Part shown: positions 42,499 to 53,311 of the stretch, in pieces
Numbering within the stretch: position 1 is the first letter of the stretch
Layout: each line of letters opens with the position of its first letter
NCBI RefSeq assembly: GCF_001661265.1
Contig: NW_017567001.1
Coordinates: forward strand, 1 to 64,000
Source: Saitoella complicata NRRL Y-17804
Lineage: Eukaryota; Ascomycota; Saitoellomycetes; Saitoellales; Saitoellaceae
Length of the DNA: 64,000 nt
Direction of reading: 5' to 3'
Position numbers and translations under genes: made by a program
The notes under the pieces: model-generated
The model's input: the letters and a program-made list of their open reading frames with translations, nothing else
The model's database searches: none
What the model was told of the DNA's origin: nothing

Positions 42499-42973
42499 GA
42501 TGGGCTAAGCTCCTCCTTCGTAAACGAGCGGTGAGGATGGAGGATGGTCCAGCAAAAACAGCTGCTGATATAGGCGGGATGTGTGCGGGATGGAACCGGG
42601 ACCATGGGTGTTGAGCATCTCTTTAGAAGGGACAGGGGCCTCCTTGCACGCAACTCTCGCTCGGCCGACAGAGCTTATTTTGGGTTCTGCCGTGTTGATA
42701 TAAATAGAAGCACTTGCAGCTGGAGACCGCCGCGGGGTGAGGTACCCGTTGCACACCAAACTTATGGTGACCCTATGCTGTGAAAATAATACCCGATTTC
42801 TGATTCCATTGCTTGTAAACGAAAGTCTCTGCTCTCTGTACACAAGGCTGGGAGTGAAGCATGCTGGGAGGGGTCACGTGCGCTACACCTCGTACGCCGC
42901 CGCCGTACGCAACTTGCATCACATCGCATCGAGAAGGCATTCAAGCGTGACGGATCAGAACATTCCTTTCAAG
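42499..42973. promoter_or_regulatory. Divergent promoter, chitin synthase / RBM26-like gene
   Basis: 475 bases between opposed starts. The plus frame of the downstream gene is open through much of this interval, but its conceptual sequence is not protein-like and the conserved N-terminus starts at 42974. Confidence 0.4.
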
Positions 42974-45004
42974 ATGTTCGTTAACGAAGCTGAAGTTCAG
43001 CAACTCACGCTATGGCTCGCCAAGCAGCTCAAGACTCTTTCTGATGCGGACACGGAGCTTATGAGCGAGTACGTGATTACTGTCCTCACTGGCATTGACG
43101 ACAATGCGCCCGTAGAGGAGGCAAAGCAGACGTGTACTGCGCAGTTGGGTGATTTCCTGGGCGACAAAACGGAGCCATTTGTGGGCGAGCTCTTTGGAGT
43201 GCTCCAGAGCAAAGCATATAACGGCGGTAGTGCACCAGCAGCGGCACCCGCTTCTCGGGACCTATCCGCCACTGCTCCAGCCTTTGTGCCAGCAGCTGCT
43301 CAGGCCGATGTCCCGATGACCGCTGCACCTCCAACTGGCCCTGCTGCTGGGTCCCGTAAGCGCTCATTCGGCGCAACAGACTCCACCGCCAATAATTTCA
43401 CTGGTACAAGAAACTTCAAAGCACCCCGTCAGGGTGGCCCAGGTGTTTCTGCAGGGATGATGGCGCCATTGCCTATGCCCGATCTCATGTCTGGTATGCC
43501 CAATATGCCAGGTATGTGGCCACCCAACCCTGAGGCACTAGCACAGGCCATGCAGATGATGCAGAATGGTGGATTTCCAGGCATGCCGCCTTTCCCAGGT
43601 ATGGGAGGTCCTCAGGGAGGCAGAAAGAGGGGTATATGTCATGATTATCAGAGAAAGGGTTACTGTATGCGCGGTGATACCTGCCCCTACGATCATGGCA
43701 TGGATGCCATCTCATTGGGCAAGCAAGATGAGGAATATGATCCTTCAGCAAACTTGGTGTTCGCGGGTGCTGCCCGAGGCGGACGCGGTGGTGCTCGCGG
43801 TGGTGCTCGCGGCGGACGTGGAGGTTCAATGCCTGGAAGGACAGAGTTCCGTCGCGGAGAACAGGAGGACAAGACCATTACTACCCTGGTCGTTGACAAC
43901 GTTCCCGAGGATAAGCATGATGTCGACTCAATCAAGGAGTACTTTTCCCAGTTTGGTACAGTCGAGGAAGTCAACCTTGAAGGTCGGAAGCGTGCTTCTA
44001 TCAAGTTCCCGGACTGGGATACTGCTAAGAAGGCTTGGTCGGATCCCGCGCCCATCTTCCACAACCGCTTTGTCAAGGTGTACTGGAAAAAGAGCGAAAA
44101 CGAGTCTACAGATGGACGGCCACCTAAGCCGGAGGAACCGCCCATCGACATGGAGGAGGTCAAGAGGAAGGCTGCAGAGGCTCAGAGACTCTTCGAAGAG
44201 CGCAAAGCCAAGAAAGCGGAGATGGAACAGAGAAGGCTCGAACTCGAGAAGCAAAAGGAAGCTTTCCTCACCAAGCAGTCCGCTGAACAGAAAGCACTCA
44301 TGGAAAGAATCAAGGCTGCCGGAGCTACCGCTGGTGCCGCGACTGCGGAAGGAACGGCGGCGGAGGTGGACGAGGATGAGATGGCAATTGAGACTGAGCA
44401 GAAGCCGGAGGGCCAGAGCGAAGCTTTGAAGGCGCAACTAGCGGCTTTGCAGGCCGAGGCCGAGGCATTGGGTGTTTCAGTAGAAGATGCGCCCGAGGGT
44501 TCATACCGCGGCCGAGGGCGTGGTCGTGGACGGGGCGGTTCGTACCGCGGAGGCTTCGACCCATCCTTCCGTGGTCGAGGCCGTGGACGTGGGAGGGGTG
44601 GGTTCGTCGGTGGAGGCTCCATGAAGCTCGATAACCGCACCAAGAAGGTAGCCATTGGCAATCTCGCTGGAGATAAGGAGGAAGCTTTGAGGGAGTACCT
44701 TTTTACTGTTGGTGAATATGAGAATGTCGAGAGGGATAGCACCGGAAAGCAAGTTGTCACCTTCAAGGACCGCCGCACTGCCGAGAAATTCATGGCAGTA
44801 GCAAGCAAGGAGATTCCCAATGTCGGCAGCGTGGAGCTGACCTGGGTCAACCCACCTCCGAGACCTGCCAATAGCATGCCCAGTGCGTTTTCCACCACGC
44901 CCAGCGCCGTGCAGACTTTGCCGTCAGAGGAGTTCCCTGGCATGGATGCAAGAATGGATGGAGATGAAAGGATGTACTATGATGAGGATGAGCAAATGGC
45001 GTAA
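42974..45004 (+). CDS. RBM26/27-type RNA-binding protein (Rmn1-like)
   Basis: Nuclear RNA-binding protein; the fission yeast counterpart Rmn1 belongs to the MTREC/Red1 complex, which steers unwanted transcripts to the exosome. Single frame of 676 aa from ATG 42974. An N-terminal PWI-like helical domain (VQQLTLWLAKQLKTLSDADT) is followed by a CCCH zinc finger (ICHDYQRKGYCMRGDTCPYD), RGG repeats, RRM1 (TTLVVDNVPEDKHDVDSIKE to KRASIKFPDWDTAKKAW), a charged coiled coil, a second RG-rich run (RGRGRGRGRGG) and RRM2 (TKKVAIGNLAGDKEEALREY). Domain order equals RBM26/27. The Rmn1 link is by domain architecture. Confidence 0.88.
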   Translation: MFVNEAEVQQLTLWLAKQLKTLSDADTELMSEYVITVLTGIDDNAPVEEAKQTCTAQLGDFLGDKTEPFVGELFGVLQSKAYNGGSAPAAAPASRDLSATAPAFVPAAAQADVPMTAAPPTGPAAGSRKRSFGATDSTANNFTGTRNFKAPRQGGPGVSAGMMAPLPMPDLMSGMPNMPGMWPPNPEALAQAMQMMQNGGFPGMPPFPGMGGPQGGRKRGICHDYQRKGYCMRGDTCPYDHGMDAISLGKQDEEYDPSANLVFAGAARGGRGGARGGARGGRGGSMPGRTEFRRGEQEDKTITTLVVDNVPEDKHDVDSIKEYFSQFGTVEEVNLEGRKRASIKFPDWDTAKKAWSDPAPIFHNRFVKVYWKKSENESTDGRPPKPEEPPIDMEEVKRKAAEAQRLFEERKAKKAEMEQRRLELEKQKEAFLTKQSAEQKALMERIKAAGATAGAATAEGTAAEVDEDEMAIETEQKPEGQSEALKAQLAALQAEAEALGVSVEDAPEGSYRGRGRGRGRGGSYRGGFDPSFRGRGRGRGRGGFVGGGSMKLDNRTKKVAIGNLAGDKEEALREYLFTVGEYENVERDSTGKQVVTFKDRRTAEKFMAVASKEIPNVGSVELTWVNPPPRPANSMPSAFSTTPSAVQTLPSEEFPGMDARMDGDERMYYDEDEQMA

Positions 45005-45341
45005 ATCTGAACATGCCTGGCTAAACATGTGTGAGTTAATGATTGAACAGTTATAGTTTATGGACTTGATTATGGTATGATATATTGAAAGGAGTTCTCT
45101 TGGGTGCCGTACATGTTGTGCCTTTGCCCCATGCTTCGCTGCCTCGCCCGTGCCTTCAGTGACGTCTATCTGGATGAGCAGGTTACCGAGGTCAGCTGAG
45201 TAAAGGGGCCTGTTCGGCACATCCTCGGCAATATATTATTCTCCGTTAAACAGGCTGGTACATTTCGATATAGAATCTCGATTCTTCCAAATAGGTAAAC
45301 TCATATGACAAAAACTCCACAACAAAAGCCAATTCCCAATA
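45005..45341. other. Convergent 3' intergenic region
   Basis: Between the RBM26-like and SEC5 stop codons. Nothing recognised. Confidence 0.45.
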
Positions 45342-48262
45342 TCACGCTGCTTCAACCGGTCCCAAATTATTTAAGTTTCCCTGCTGCCTATGCCTACTAG
45401 CCTCCCTAGGCCGTTCATCTCTGCGTTCAGCGTCTCCCTTTGACTTTGCCCGATCACCCTTACTCTTCCTGAAACAAGCAAACTGAGTCGCCGTTGCTTT
45501 CCTAGCGTGTTGCAATAGGTGCTTGACATGTCCAAGCTCAGCTTGTAGGTCCTCGGCGGAGACATCGGATGAAGTGTACCCGTCTTCGATGGCTCTGTAG
45601 ACCATGCTGAGCTTCTCACCCGCAGTGGAATCAACAAACTGACTCAGTGTCTGGTGGAAAAATTCCACTTCAAGAGTTGCCTGAAGCATGCCACCCACAC
45701 CAAATCGGTCAATCCCGCGGATAGCGTCCAGAAGGTCTTGTGCCAAGGAGTTGGTAAGCGCAGTAATGATGCGTCCAAGCAAACTCGGTGTCAACGTCCA
45801 GACCTGGGAATGAACCAAAACGAGCGTAACGAGGGCGTCATATACATAGCTGTGTACTTCGACCGGCCGTGGCAAAGTTGCCCAAGGAATACCCGAATTG
45901 AGCACACCACCTCTGATAATCTCCGATACAACACGGGCCTTCCCACTGATATACCGCTTAAACAGCCTGTCATCTGCTTGTTCGAGGACATTGATAAGCG
46001 TCCTAAGATCCTCTGTCATACCCAAAGAGAATGCCAACTCGAACTGGTTGATGAGCTTCGGGATGACACTCTCCTGCATCTCCGCCAGATTGCTGACCGT
46101 AAGCAAAATGCGGGTGTCTGTATCACTTGCGTCCACCTCCCTGATCTCCTCAGCAGTCACTGCAGAAATGCGCTTCTTTGTCGTGGGTGTCGGCACAGCA
46201 TTCAATGACAGCGCTAAACTGCAGATATCCTGCTGTACAGTATACAACCCGCTCAAGAATGTCGACCGCACCGCGCCGATCATCTTCGCGGTAGGCATAA
46301 CCTGCGGTACCTTCTGAACAGCACTTCCCGAAGTCGTATTGGCCACATTCAAGATCTTCTCAGCATTCGCAATGATAGCTCTCGTGTACGACTGAATTGC
46401 GCGGGGGAATCCTGTATTGTCATGATTCTCCGTCGCACGAGTCCAGTTCTCCAGACGGACAAGGTGCTTGGTATCTTGTTGCCAAGCCTTACACACCGCG
46501 TCATTAAAGTGCTGCATCGCCGTTCCCAAAACAGTTCGTAACGCATCAGTCACTGTAGATGAAAGCCCAAGAGAATGAATTTCACCGACAGCTTGTGCGA
46601 TCTCCCTAAGCGTAGACGACAAATATCTCGACGTACTAACAGCATTCGCATGAGCCGGCACGAACGCAAGAACCTTTCCTCCATTCACTGCAGGTAGAGC
46701 CGGAACAGGCGGAACACCACCAACCGGTGTCGACGGCTCCATATCATCAGCCATCAAAGCCACAGGCGGACTCGAAATAAACTCCCCCATAAGTCGACAA
46801 ATCAACAACACAAGACCTTCCACCATGCCCCGTAACTGTGCCACCTGCATCTGATCCAGCGACAGGTGCTTCTTGGAGATACCGTTCGGACCCGTCGGCA
46901 TTGACTTCTGCGCCTTTCCATCGACGAAACTCTGGACGGTACGCCAGAACTCAATCAAGAGATGCGCACCGAGTTCACTCATCATATCATCCACGAAATC
47001 GCCGAGAGCCTCCCACATCTCGATGATTTCCTCAGAATCACACTGGAACGCAAACTCCTGCTTTGGATGGAAAGGAACGCGGAGGTAGGACACGAGTTGC
47101 TTTACTGATGGTGCCGGTTTCGCTGCGAGTTTGCGGCGGAGGGTTTCGAATTGGATACGGTCTTGTTCGAAGGTGGCGGTGATCATGTTGCGAAGGCGGT
47201 TGTGTCGTACTTGGAGGTATTGCCAGATAGGATTGTCGTCAATGCCAATTTCGAGAAGGTATCTGCACGTCATGAGGTCAACTTTGAGCAATTGATGCAA
47301 TGCCAAACCTCGACGTACCCTATTGCCTTCATTTGCTGTTCGTCCGTCTTCCCCTCACCGCTCAACCCATCCCAAAGATCCTTCTTCCAGTTATCCACAA
47401 TCCGTTGCGCCTCATTCCATACCTTCTCAAAGATCCTCCGTTGACTAACCATCAAAGCCGTCCCTTGCTGGTTCGGATCCGAAGCCTTGTATTCCTTGAA
47501 CAAATTCTCACCCTTGCGATACTCGCGAATCAACCCCTCGTGATCCTTTCTCCTTTGACAATCCAGCAGTGTCGATGGAAGGTTGAAATATGATTTGTAC
47601 CGATCTAGGACTCCTAGTGTTGAACGGAGCGTATTTGCCTTTTCCCTGTTCTCCATAATTGGCGTGAAGATCTGTTGTGCCTTTGCGTTCGCATCCAACG
47701 TCGCACTCTTCAGTGCACCGATACCGTAGTCGTTCTCCCTATTCAGGGTTGCAGATTTCATGTCCTGGTACACGTCGTCGATCGTTGATTTAGCTGTCAC
47801 GAAGCGGTCAAAGTTTTGACCAACGAGCTCTTTCACATCGTCCCGCCGTTGCTCGATAGAGTGTTGTAGCCAGTCCTGACCAGTCCGGAGTTCTGAGTAT
47901 GATGCATTGGCGTGAATATCTCGCAGAAACGTCCGAGGCTGGAAAGTTTTCGATGTAATCATATACTGCGCCCGAACCTTAGGATCCGTATCGATTTGGA
48001 TACCCTTCCTCCGCAGCACATTCGACACCGAATCCACCATCCCTAGCGGATCACTATCATCTTGCGACAGCTCATCGATCTCCGTTGCCGGATCCTCCTC
48101 CTGCTGCAACACCTCATACCGCGAAGCTCGCCGTGCACCATAAGCAGAGTTGCTCGACGCAGGCTTTGGTCTTGAGGTGTCCTTCCAGTGGTGAGGTTCT
48201 AGGGAGTCGAGGTTGTATTTGCGTAAGATGGCAGCATTCTCTGAACCTGGATCGTAGTTCAT
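45342..48262 (-). CDS. SEC5: Exocyst complex subunit Sec5
   Basis: Part of the octameric exocyst that tethers secretory vesicles at sites of growth. Exon 1 (48262-47319) and exon 2 (47262-45342) with a 56-nt intron give 954 aa. The N-terminus MNYDPGSENAAILRKYNLDS and the block FLRDIHANASYSELRTGQDW with LVGQNFDRFVTAKSTIDDVY are the conserved Sec5 coiled region. The rest is the helical-rod architecture of exocyst subunits, ending in a basic tail. Length is near that of other fungal Sec5 proteins. Head-to-head with IDH2. Functionally it pairs naturally with the neighbouring motor chitin synthase, whose delivery depends on exocytosis. Confidence 0.92.
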
Positions 48263-48571
48263 CTAAATAATCGACTCATTTACTCGACTCTCACTGTGCC
48301 GTCACGTCACGTATTTACGTCGCCGCATACCCCAGGGACTGACCACCACCCCAACCGGCCACTGTATGGATCTGTCTATTGAGCGTTCTACTTCTTTTCG
48401 AAGAGCTTCTAGACGAGTATTGCCTCCAGTCTCTCCCAGCAGAAGGCCTTCCACTCGTCCGACGCTTGTGCCGGCACCCCCGGCGACTTCCCGTGGCTTG
48501 ACGAGGTTTTGAAGCGATTGACGTCCGAAACTGCAACACCCATATATCCTCCCAAAACATCCTCCTCGAAA
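48263..48571. promoter_or_regulatory. Divergent promoter, SEC5 / IDH2
   Basis: 309 bases between opposed starts. No specific element recognised. Confidence 0.4.
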
Positions 48572-49836
48572 ATGTTCTCCGCAGGCCGATCCGCATTCCG
48601 CGCCCGTTCCGTTGTCCCGGTACGTCCGATCCCTCCTCCCTCGTCGTGGAGCTCTTCCTCTCCGAGAGATCCTTCGCTTTTTTGTTTGATCTCTCCAATT
48701 GCCGACCCCACGATGCGATCTGATATCCGATCATTGCTAACGTCTGATGTTGGCAGGCTGTCGCCCGCCGCTACAACCAGGTTTCCACCGCCGGTGCCAC
48801 TGGTGCCTTCTCCGGTAAGAAGAACGGCAACGGCAACTTCACCGTCTCGTTGATCGAGGGTGACGGTATCGGTCCGGAGATCTCGGAGTCTGTTAAGGAT
48901 ATCTTCAAGGCTGCTCACGTCCCTATCGAGTGGGAGCCCGTCGATGTCGGACCTATCCTCGTTGACGGCAAGTCCGCCATCCCCGAGGACGCCGTCCGCT
49001 CCATCAAGAAGAACACTATCGCCCTTAAGGGTCCCCTCGCTACCCCCATCGGTAAGGGTCACGTTTCGCTGAACTTGACTCTCCGTCGTACCTTCAACCT
49101 CTTCGCCAACTTGCGTCCATGCAAGTCTGTCGCTGGATTCAAGACTGCCTACGACAACGTCGACATCGTCCTTATCAGAGAAAACACCGAGGGAGAGTAC
49201 TCCGGTATCGAGCACGTCGTCGTTCCCGGTGTCGTTCAGTCCATCAAGCTCATCACCAAGGATGCTTCCGAGCGTGTCATCCGCTTCGCTTTCAACCACG
49301 CCCGTGAGTGCGGCCGCAAGCGCGTTACCGTCGTCCACAAGGCTTCCATCATGAAGATGTCCGATGGTCTCTTCTTGAACCTCGCCAACGAGATCGGCAA
49401 GGAGTACCCCGACATCGCCCTCGACGCCGAGCTTCTCGACAACGCCTGTTTGAAGATTGTCACCGACCCCCTCCCCTACAACGACCGCGTCATGGTCATG
49501 CCCAACTTGTACGGTGACATTCTCTCCGACATGTGCGCCGGTTTGATCGGTGGTCTCGGTTTGACTCCTTCTGGTAACATCGGTCGTGACGCCTCCATCT
49601 TCGAGGCCGTCCACGGTTCCGCTCCCGACATCGCCGGTAAGGGTCTCGCTAACCCCACTGCCCTCCTCCTCTCTTCCCTCATGATGCTCCGTCACATGTC
49701 CCTCAACGACGAGGCTCACAGAATCGAGCGCGCTGCTTTCGATGTTCTTGCTGAGGGCAAGTCCATCACTGGTGACTTGGGTGGCAAGGCTTCTACCAGG
49801 GAGTACACTGAGGCTATCATCTCCCGCTTGAGGTAA
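48572..49836 (+). CDS. IDH2: NAD-dependent isocitrate dehydrogenase, catalytic subunit
   Basis: Mitochondrial TCA-cycle enzyme subunit: isocitrate plus NAD+ to 2-oxoglutarate. Exon 1 (48572-48619) encodes the Arg-rich import leader [16 protein letters not shown]; a 137-nt intron leads to exon 2 (48757-49836); 375 aa total. Blocks [59 protein letters not shown] and [20 protein letters not shown] are present. The wording [23 protein letters not shown] and [17 protein letters not shown] follows the Idh2 catalytic subunit rather than the regulatory Idh1. Very strong codon bias; the antisense strand is open for over 500 codons as a consequence. Confidence 0.95.
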
Positions 49837-50015
49837 ATGGTTGGTTGGTGATATATGGGGGATGTAATGTTGACTGGATGATTGGTGCAAAGCTGAGCTG
49901 GAATACCATTCATAAAATATCTTAGTAGAAGAGTTGAACTCGAAGAAAAAGATTGAAAACAATACGCTATTAAAAACCGTTCATGCCAAAGAAACGTCCC
50001 GTTTCAATGCCCAGT

Positions 50016-51050
50016 CTAAGCCAATAATCCCACCATGAATGCACCACCCAACCATAATCCTACAGACATCAATGCAGAGTTCGACCCAACCTTCACAGCT
50101 CCCGAACTCGAACCCGAAGCACTAGCAGAGAGCGACGCCGTCTCACTCGCACTGGACTCAACACTGCTGGTAGCCGTAGGACTCGGATAAGCAGTCAGCG
50201 GATTCGGATCCGTTCTATTACCATCAACATCACAAACTTCACCCGTACACGTCTCGTTCATCTGAGCCAGCGAATTCGTAGTGTTAAAGTACAGCTTGAT
50301 ATACTTGATCTGCATCACGACATCAGAAGTCGGAGGACCAGAGGACCAGACACCACCGTCGGACCACATGTTGAGGATCACGTTCGATGGCTCTTCGGGA
50401 GCGTGGTACCAGTTTGTCTGGGCGTGAGTGTAGTTGGCGTAGTAATCCGTCTGGTTGGGGTACCAGTCAAGTCTGTGCTCGATGTACTCGGTCCACTTGA
50501 GGCCATTGACCAAGGTGTCCTCGTAGGAAGATCCGTCAACGGTGTCTCCGTCAATGACATCAGGTTGGTTGGAGTAGTGAATGGTGGTCTGATTGTCAGC
50601 TGTCAAGATCTCGATATCAGACTCATTGGTGTCATTATAGTAAGTGAAGTACCCAGCAACCGCGCCCTGCCCACCCGTAACACGGAACATTGCACGGAAC
50701 GAACCACGGAAGATATCACTGCGGTTCGTCACAGTCTCAGAAGTATAGACAAAGTCATCGCTCGAATTGTATGCCGAACACTGCATCCACAACATATCAT
50801 CCTGGAGCCAGACGTTGCTCTCTGTATTTTGCATCTGGTACGGGTGATTGGAAGAATTGGTATTCCATGTCTGGATATCCCAGTCGCTCGTAAAGTTGGA
50901 AGAGGAAAGCGACGTGATGTTGGCAAAATCGGTGACGATTGCGTACTGCCAAATGTCACCGGAAGAGGTGCGGTAACCGCATTCGCAAACTCCTTGCACG
51001 AGAGAGGGCAGGAGGAGCGCAGAAGCCATGCTCAACAAAGAACTGAGCAT
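50016..51050 (-). CDS. GPI-anchored GH16-type cell-wall glycosidase
   Basis: Probable secreted glucan-acting hydrolase or transglycosylase. ATG 51050 gives 344 aa starting with a signal peptide (MLSSLLSMASALLLPSLVQG); the open frame continues upstream but would bury it. The GH16 catalytic ExDxE motif is NESDIEILT, preceded by AGYFTYYNDT and followed by YIEHRLDWYPNQTDYYANY. There are many N-glycosylation sequons. The C-terminus is Ser-rich and ends with a hydrophobic segment (SVGLWLGGAFMVGLLA), the pattern of a GPI-anchor signal. It is not clearly a Crh-type chitin-glucan transglycosylase; substrate unassigned. Confidence 0.9.
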   Translation of the reverse strand: MLSSLLSMASALLLPSLVQGVCECGYRTSSGDIWQYAIVTDFANITSLSSSNFTSDWDIQTWNTNSSNHPYQMQNTESNVWLQDDMLWMQCSAYNSSDDFVYTSETVTNRSDIFRGSFRAMFRVTGGQGAVAGYFTYYNDTNESDIEILTADNQTTIHYSNQPDVIDGDTVDGSSYEDTLVNGLKWTEYIEHRLDWYPNQTDYYANYTHAQTNWYHAPEEPSNVILNMWSDGGVWSSGPPTSDVVMQIKYIKLYFNTTNSLAQMNETCTGEVCDVDGNRTDPNPLTAYPSPTATSSVESSASETASLSASASGSSSGAVKVGSNSALMSVGLWLGGAFMVGLLA

Positions 51051-51421
51051 ATTTGTGATAGGTATCGAGGGATCAGAAGGGAGGGTTGTATGCGCGTCGT
51101 TGAAGAGAGCGAAGATCAGGAGGCCGGCAAGCGAAGAGGGTGATGACGATTTCTGCACGATATGCGATTGCAACGCAAATTATTCCCGGGTCCGGTGTGC
51201 TCTGTGCACAAGCTCTATAGAGTGTAGGTCATCTTGGCACATCCTGCGCTGGTGGCGAGTTCGAGTCTCACCTATCCGAGCCCGCCTATGTTTTAGAGTT
51301 GCCGCTACGAGCGATTGACACATTCCACGGGAAGGATCTTATAAGAGTGCACGGTCCGCTTCTCATAAGAAAGTCACCCGCAGTGAATCATAATTAAACC
51401 TCCCGTATATATCACAGACAT
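51051..51421. other. Intergenic region with tRNA-like B-box
   Basis: The GH16 promoter side and the DMC1 3' end. A B-box/T-loop-like sequence GAGTTCGAGTCTC lies at 51257-51269, but I cannot fold a complete tRNA around it. Confidence 0.35.
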
Positions 51422-53015
51422 CTATGAAGTCAAATCCGAAATACCTCCCTCCGTAATCTGATAACTCGCCTCCTTCTCTGCCATGTCCGGACTGTCCAGA
51501 AGCTTAGCGACACGCTCCTCACCCCTTCCTTTGCGAAGGAAGATACGCGTAGCGGACCTGTAGGTTTCATGTCAATTATCGCTCTTCCAACACGTTAAAG
51601 AACCTACGCGTGCGCGAGAATGTGTCCACCAACAGGCTTCTTATCAGCAGCTGCAAACATCATCGAGGCACCGGGATCAGCTTGGACCTGTAGTTAACAT
51701 CGTCAGAAGTTGAGTGTGAACTTGAGCTCAGCTAAATACCTGATTGGTCAAGAAGACGGCAACATTGAACTGCTCGGACAAACGGGCAAGACGAGCGAGC
51801 ATGATGTTGAGCTTCTGCTGACGTTCAGAGAGTTCACCACGACCAGAGTACTACCATGTAATCAGCAAATCGTCAACACAAAAGACAAAATCACACACAT
51901 CAACACGAAACAGTGCCATAATGGAATCGACTACCAACAACTTGTAGACGCCCTTCTCTTCGGCACATGATTGTTCAACCTTCTGAATCAACTCGTACTG
52001 ATGTCTGTAAGATGTCGTCAGCAAACTGATAAGCACCAGGTCGAAGGATCTTACTCAGAGTTATAAGCCCGAGCAACGATAATATTCTCTAAAGCTTGCT
52101 CGGGATCGACACCAAATCTCTCCGCAATAGCCCTGATACGATCAGGACGGAAGGTACCTGTGCGACGCGTTAAGCAGTGCTAGTAACATGACCACTATAC
52201 CCTCACCTTCAGTATCAATATAAGCAGCCTTTCCCTCTGCACCCCCCATCTCCCTGGGCAACTGCGCAACAACACACATCGTGTGAGCCATCTGGGTCTT
52301 ACCACCTATGTACGCCTGTTAATTATCACAAGGAAAACAGAGGCACACAAACCACAAGCAAACGTACATCTAAACTCTCCATACGCCTCCGTGAGAGACA
52401 TGGAGCAGATACCGCCACCAAGGATTACATCGAGGGCCTTCGACCCGGTGGAGACATGAATGACGCGTTTGCGTTGGTGGGAGACTTCCATGGCGGTGTT
52501 GAAACTGGCGGGCTATCAACGAAATTTAGCATCGCCGTAATGAAAGTAAGACGCTGTGATATGTACACAAAGCTTGGTAGCAGCTTCCTTCAATTTATCA
52601 ACCTTCGCCTCACTAAACCCCTTGATCTTGAGCAAGTTACGACCTATGGTGAGGACGGATGAGCATATATCCCGGATGAATGCTAGGGTGCCGCATACGC
52701 GTCCACATTTGAACAGCCTGGAAGTAATTAGCCAGATACTATAAGAAAGAAAGCGGCAAACAACTTACCGTCACAGTACAGATTCCAGCGGCCCGAAGTT
52801 TCTGAATATCGGCTTGACCAATTCCTGTTCGCAACGTGAGCACGATGCCGCATATAGTTGGGTAAAAAGGGGTAAATACCATGGTTCTGGAGTTCATCGA
52901 TGTCGTAGAAGAGCTGTAAAACGAGTCAGAACAGGAACCCACCCTCAGGTCTTCGTGGTACCTCTTCTTCCTCTTCAGCGGAGATATCATCTTGGAATTC
53001 TTCGGCAGGGGACAT
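51422..53015 (-). CDS. DMC1: Meiotic recombinase Dmc1
   Basis: RecA-family strand-exchange protein specific to meiosis. Twelve exons: 53015-52962, 52913-52880, 52824-52769, 52717-52699, 52643-52567, 52512-52368, 52305-52207, 52157-52055, 52004-51899, 51850-51740, 51687-51608 and 51557-51422; introns 48-62 nt. Joined, they give 339 aa with no frame conflict. Visible blocks: [39 protein letters not shown]-like [19 protein letters not shown], Walker [22 protein letters not shown], Walker [28 protein letters not shown] and [19 protein letters not shown]. Cys before GKTQ and PREMGG are Dmc1-like; Rad51 normally has Thr there. Exon 4 is only 19 nt. Implies a sexual cycle in this lineage. Confidence 0.93.
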
Positions 53016-53311
53016 TGCTGTTGTAGACGCGAAAGTGATGGAGCTTCAAACGCTTGTACAAAGAAGTAAAGAAGAGCTTTGCTTGAGCGAACTGTGAAGC
53101 GAAGACTGTTGGTTGTAGTAGGCCGCTTGGGGTAACGGAGAGGATTTGATGTGTTCAGGAGTCGAGGTATAGGCGAGGCCCGACCGTGGGAGTGTCGCTC
53201 AGGGGACATTCAAAGAAAATGATAAAATCCTGTTATCAAAATGCTAAACAAAAAATGCGCCGGTATACTATCGAAAAACGAAAAGAAAAATGCCGAAGTG
53301 AATGTGTAGTT

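Noticed and set aside
42737-42973. Extension of the RBM26-like frame upstream of ATG 42974
   Set aside because: The extra 79 codons are not protein-like and the PWI-like conserved start begins at 42974.
48409-49962. 517-codon open frame antisense to IDH2
   Set aside because: Same codon-bias effect; the repetitive VEG/DGL-rich translation lacks domains, while IDH2 on the plus strand is unmistakable.
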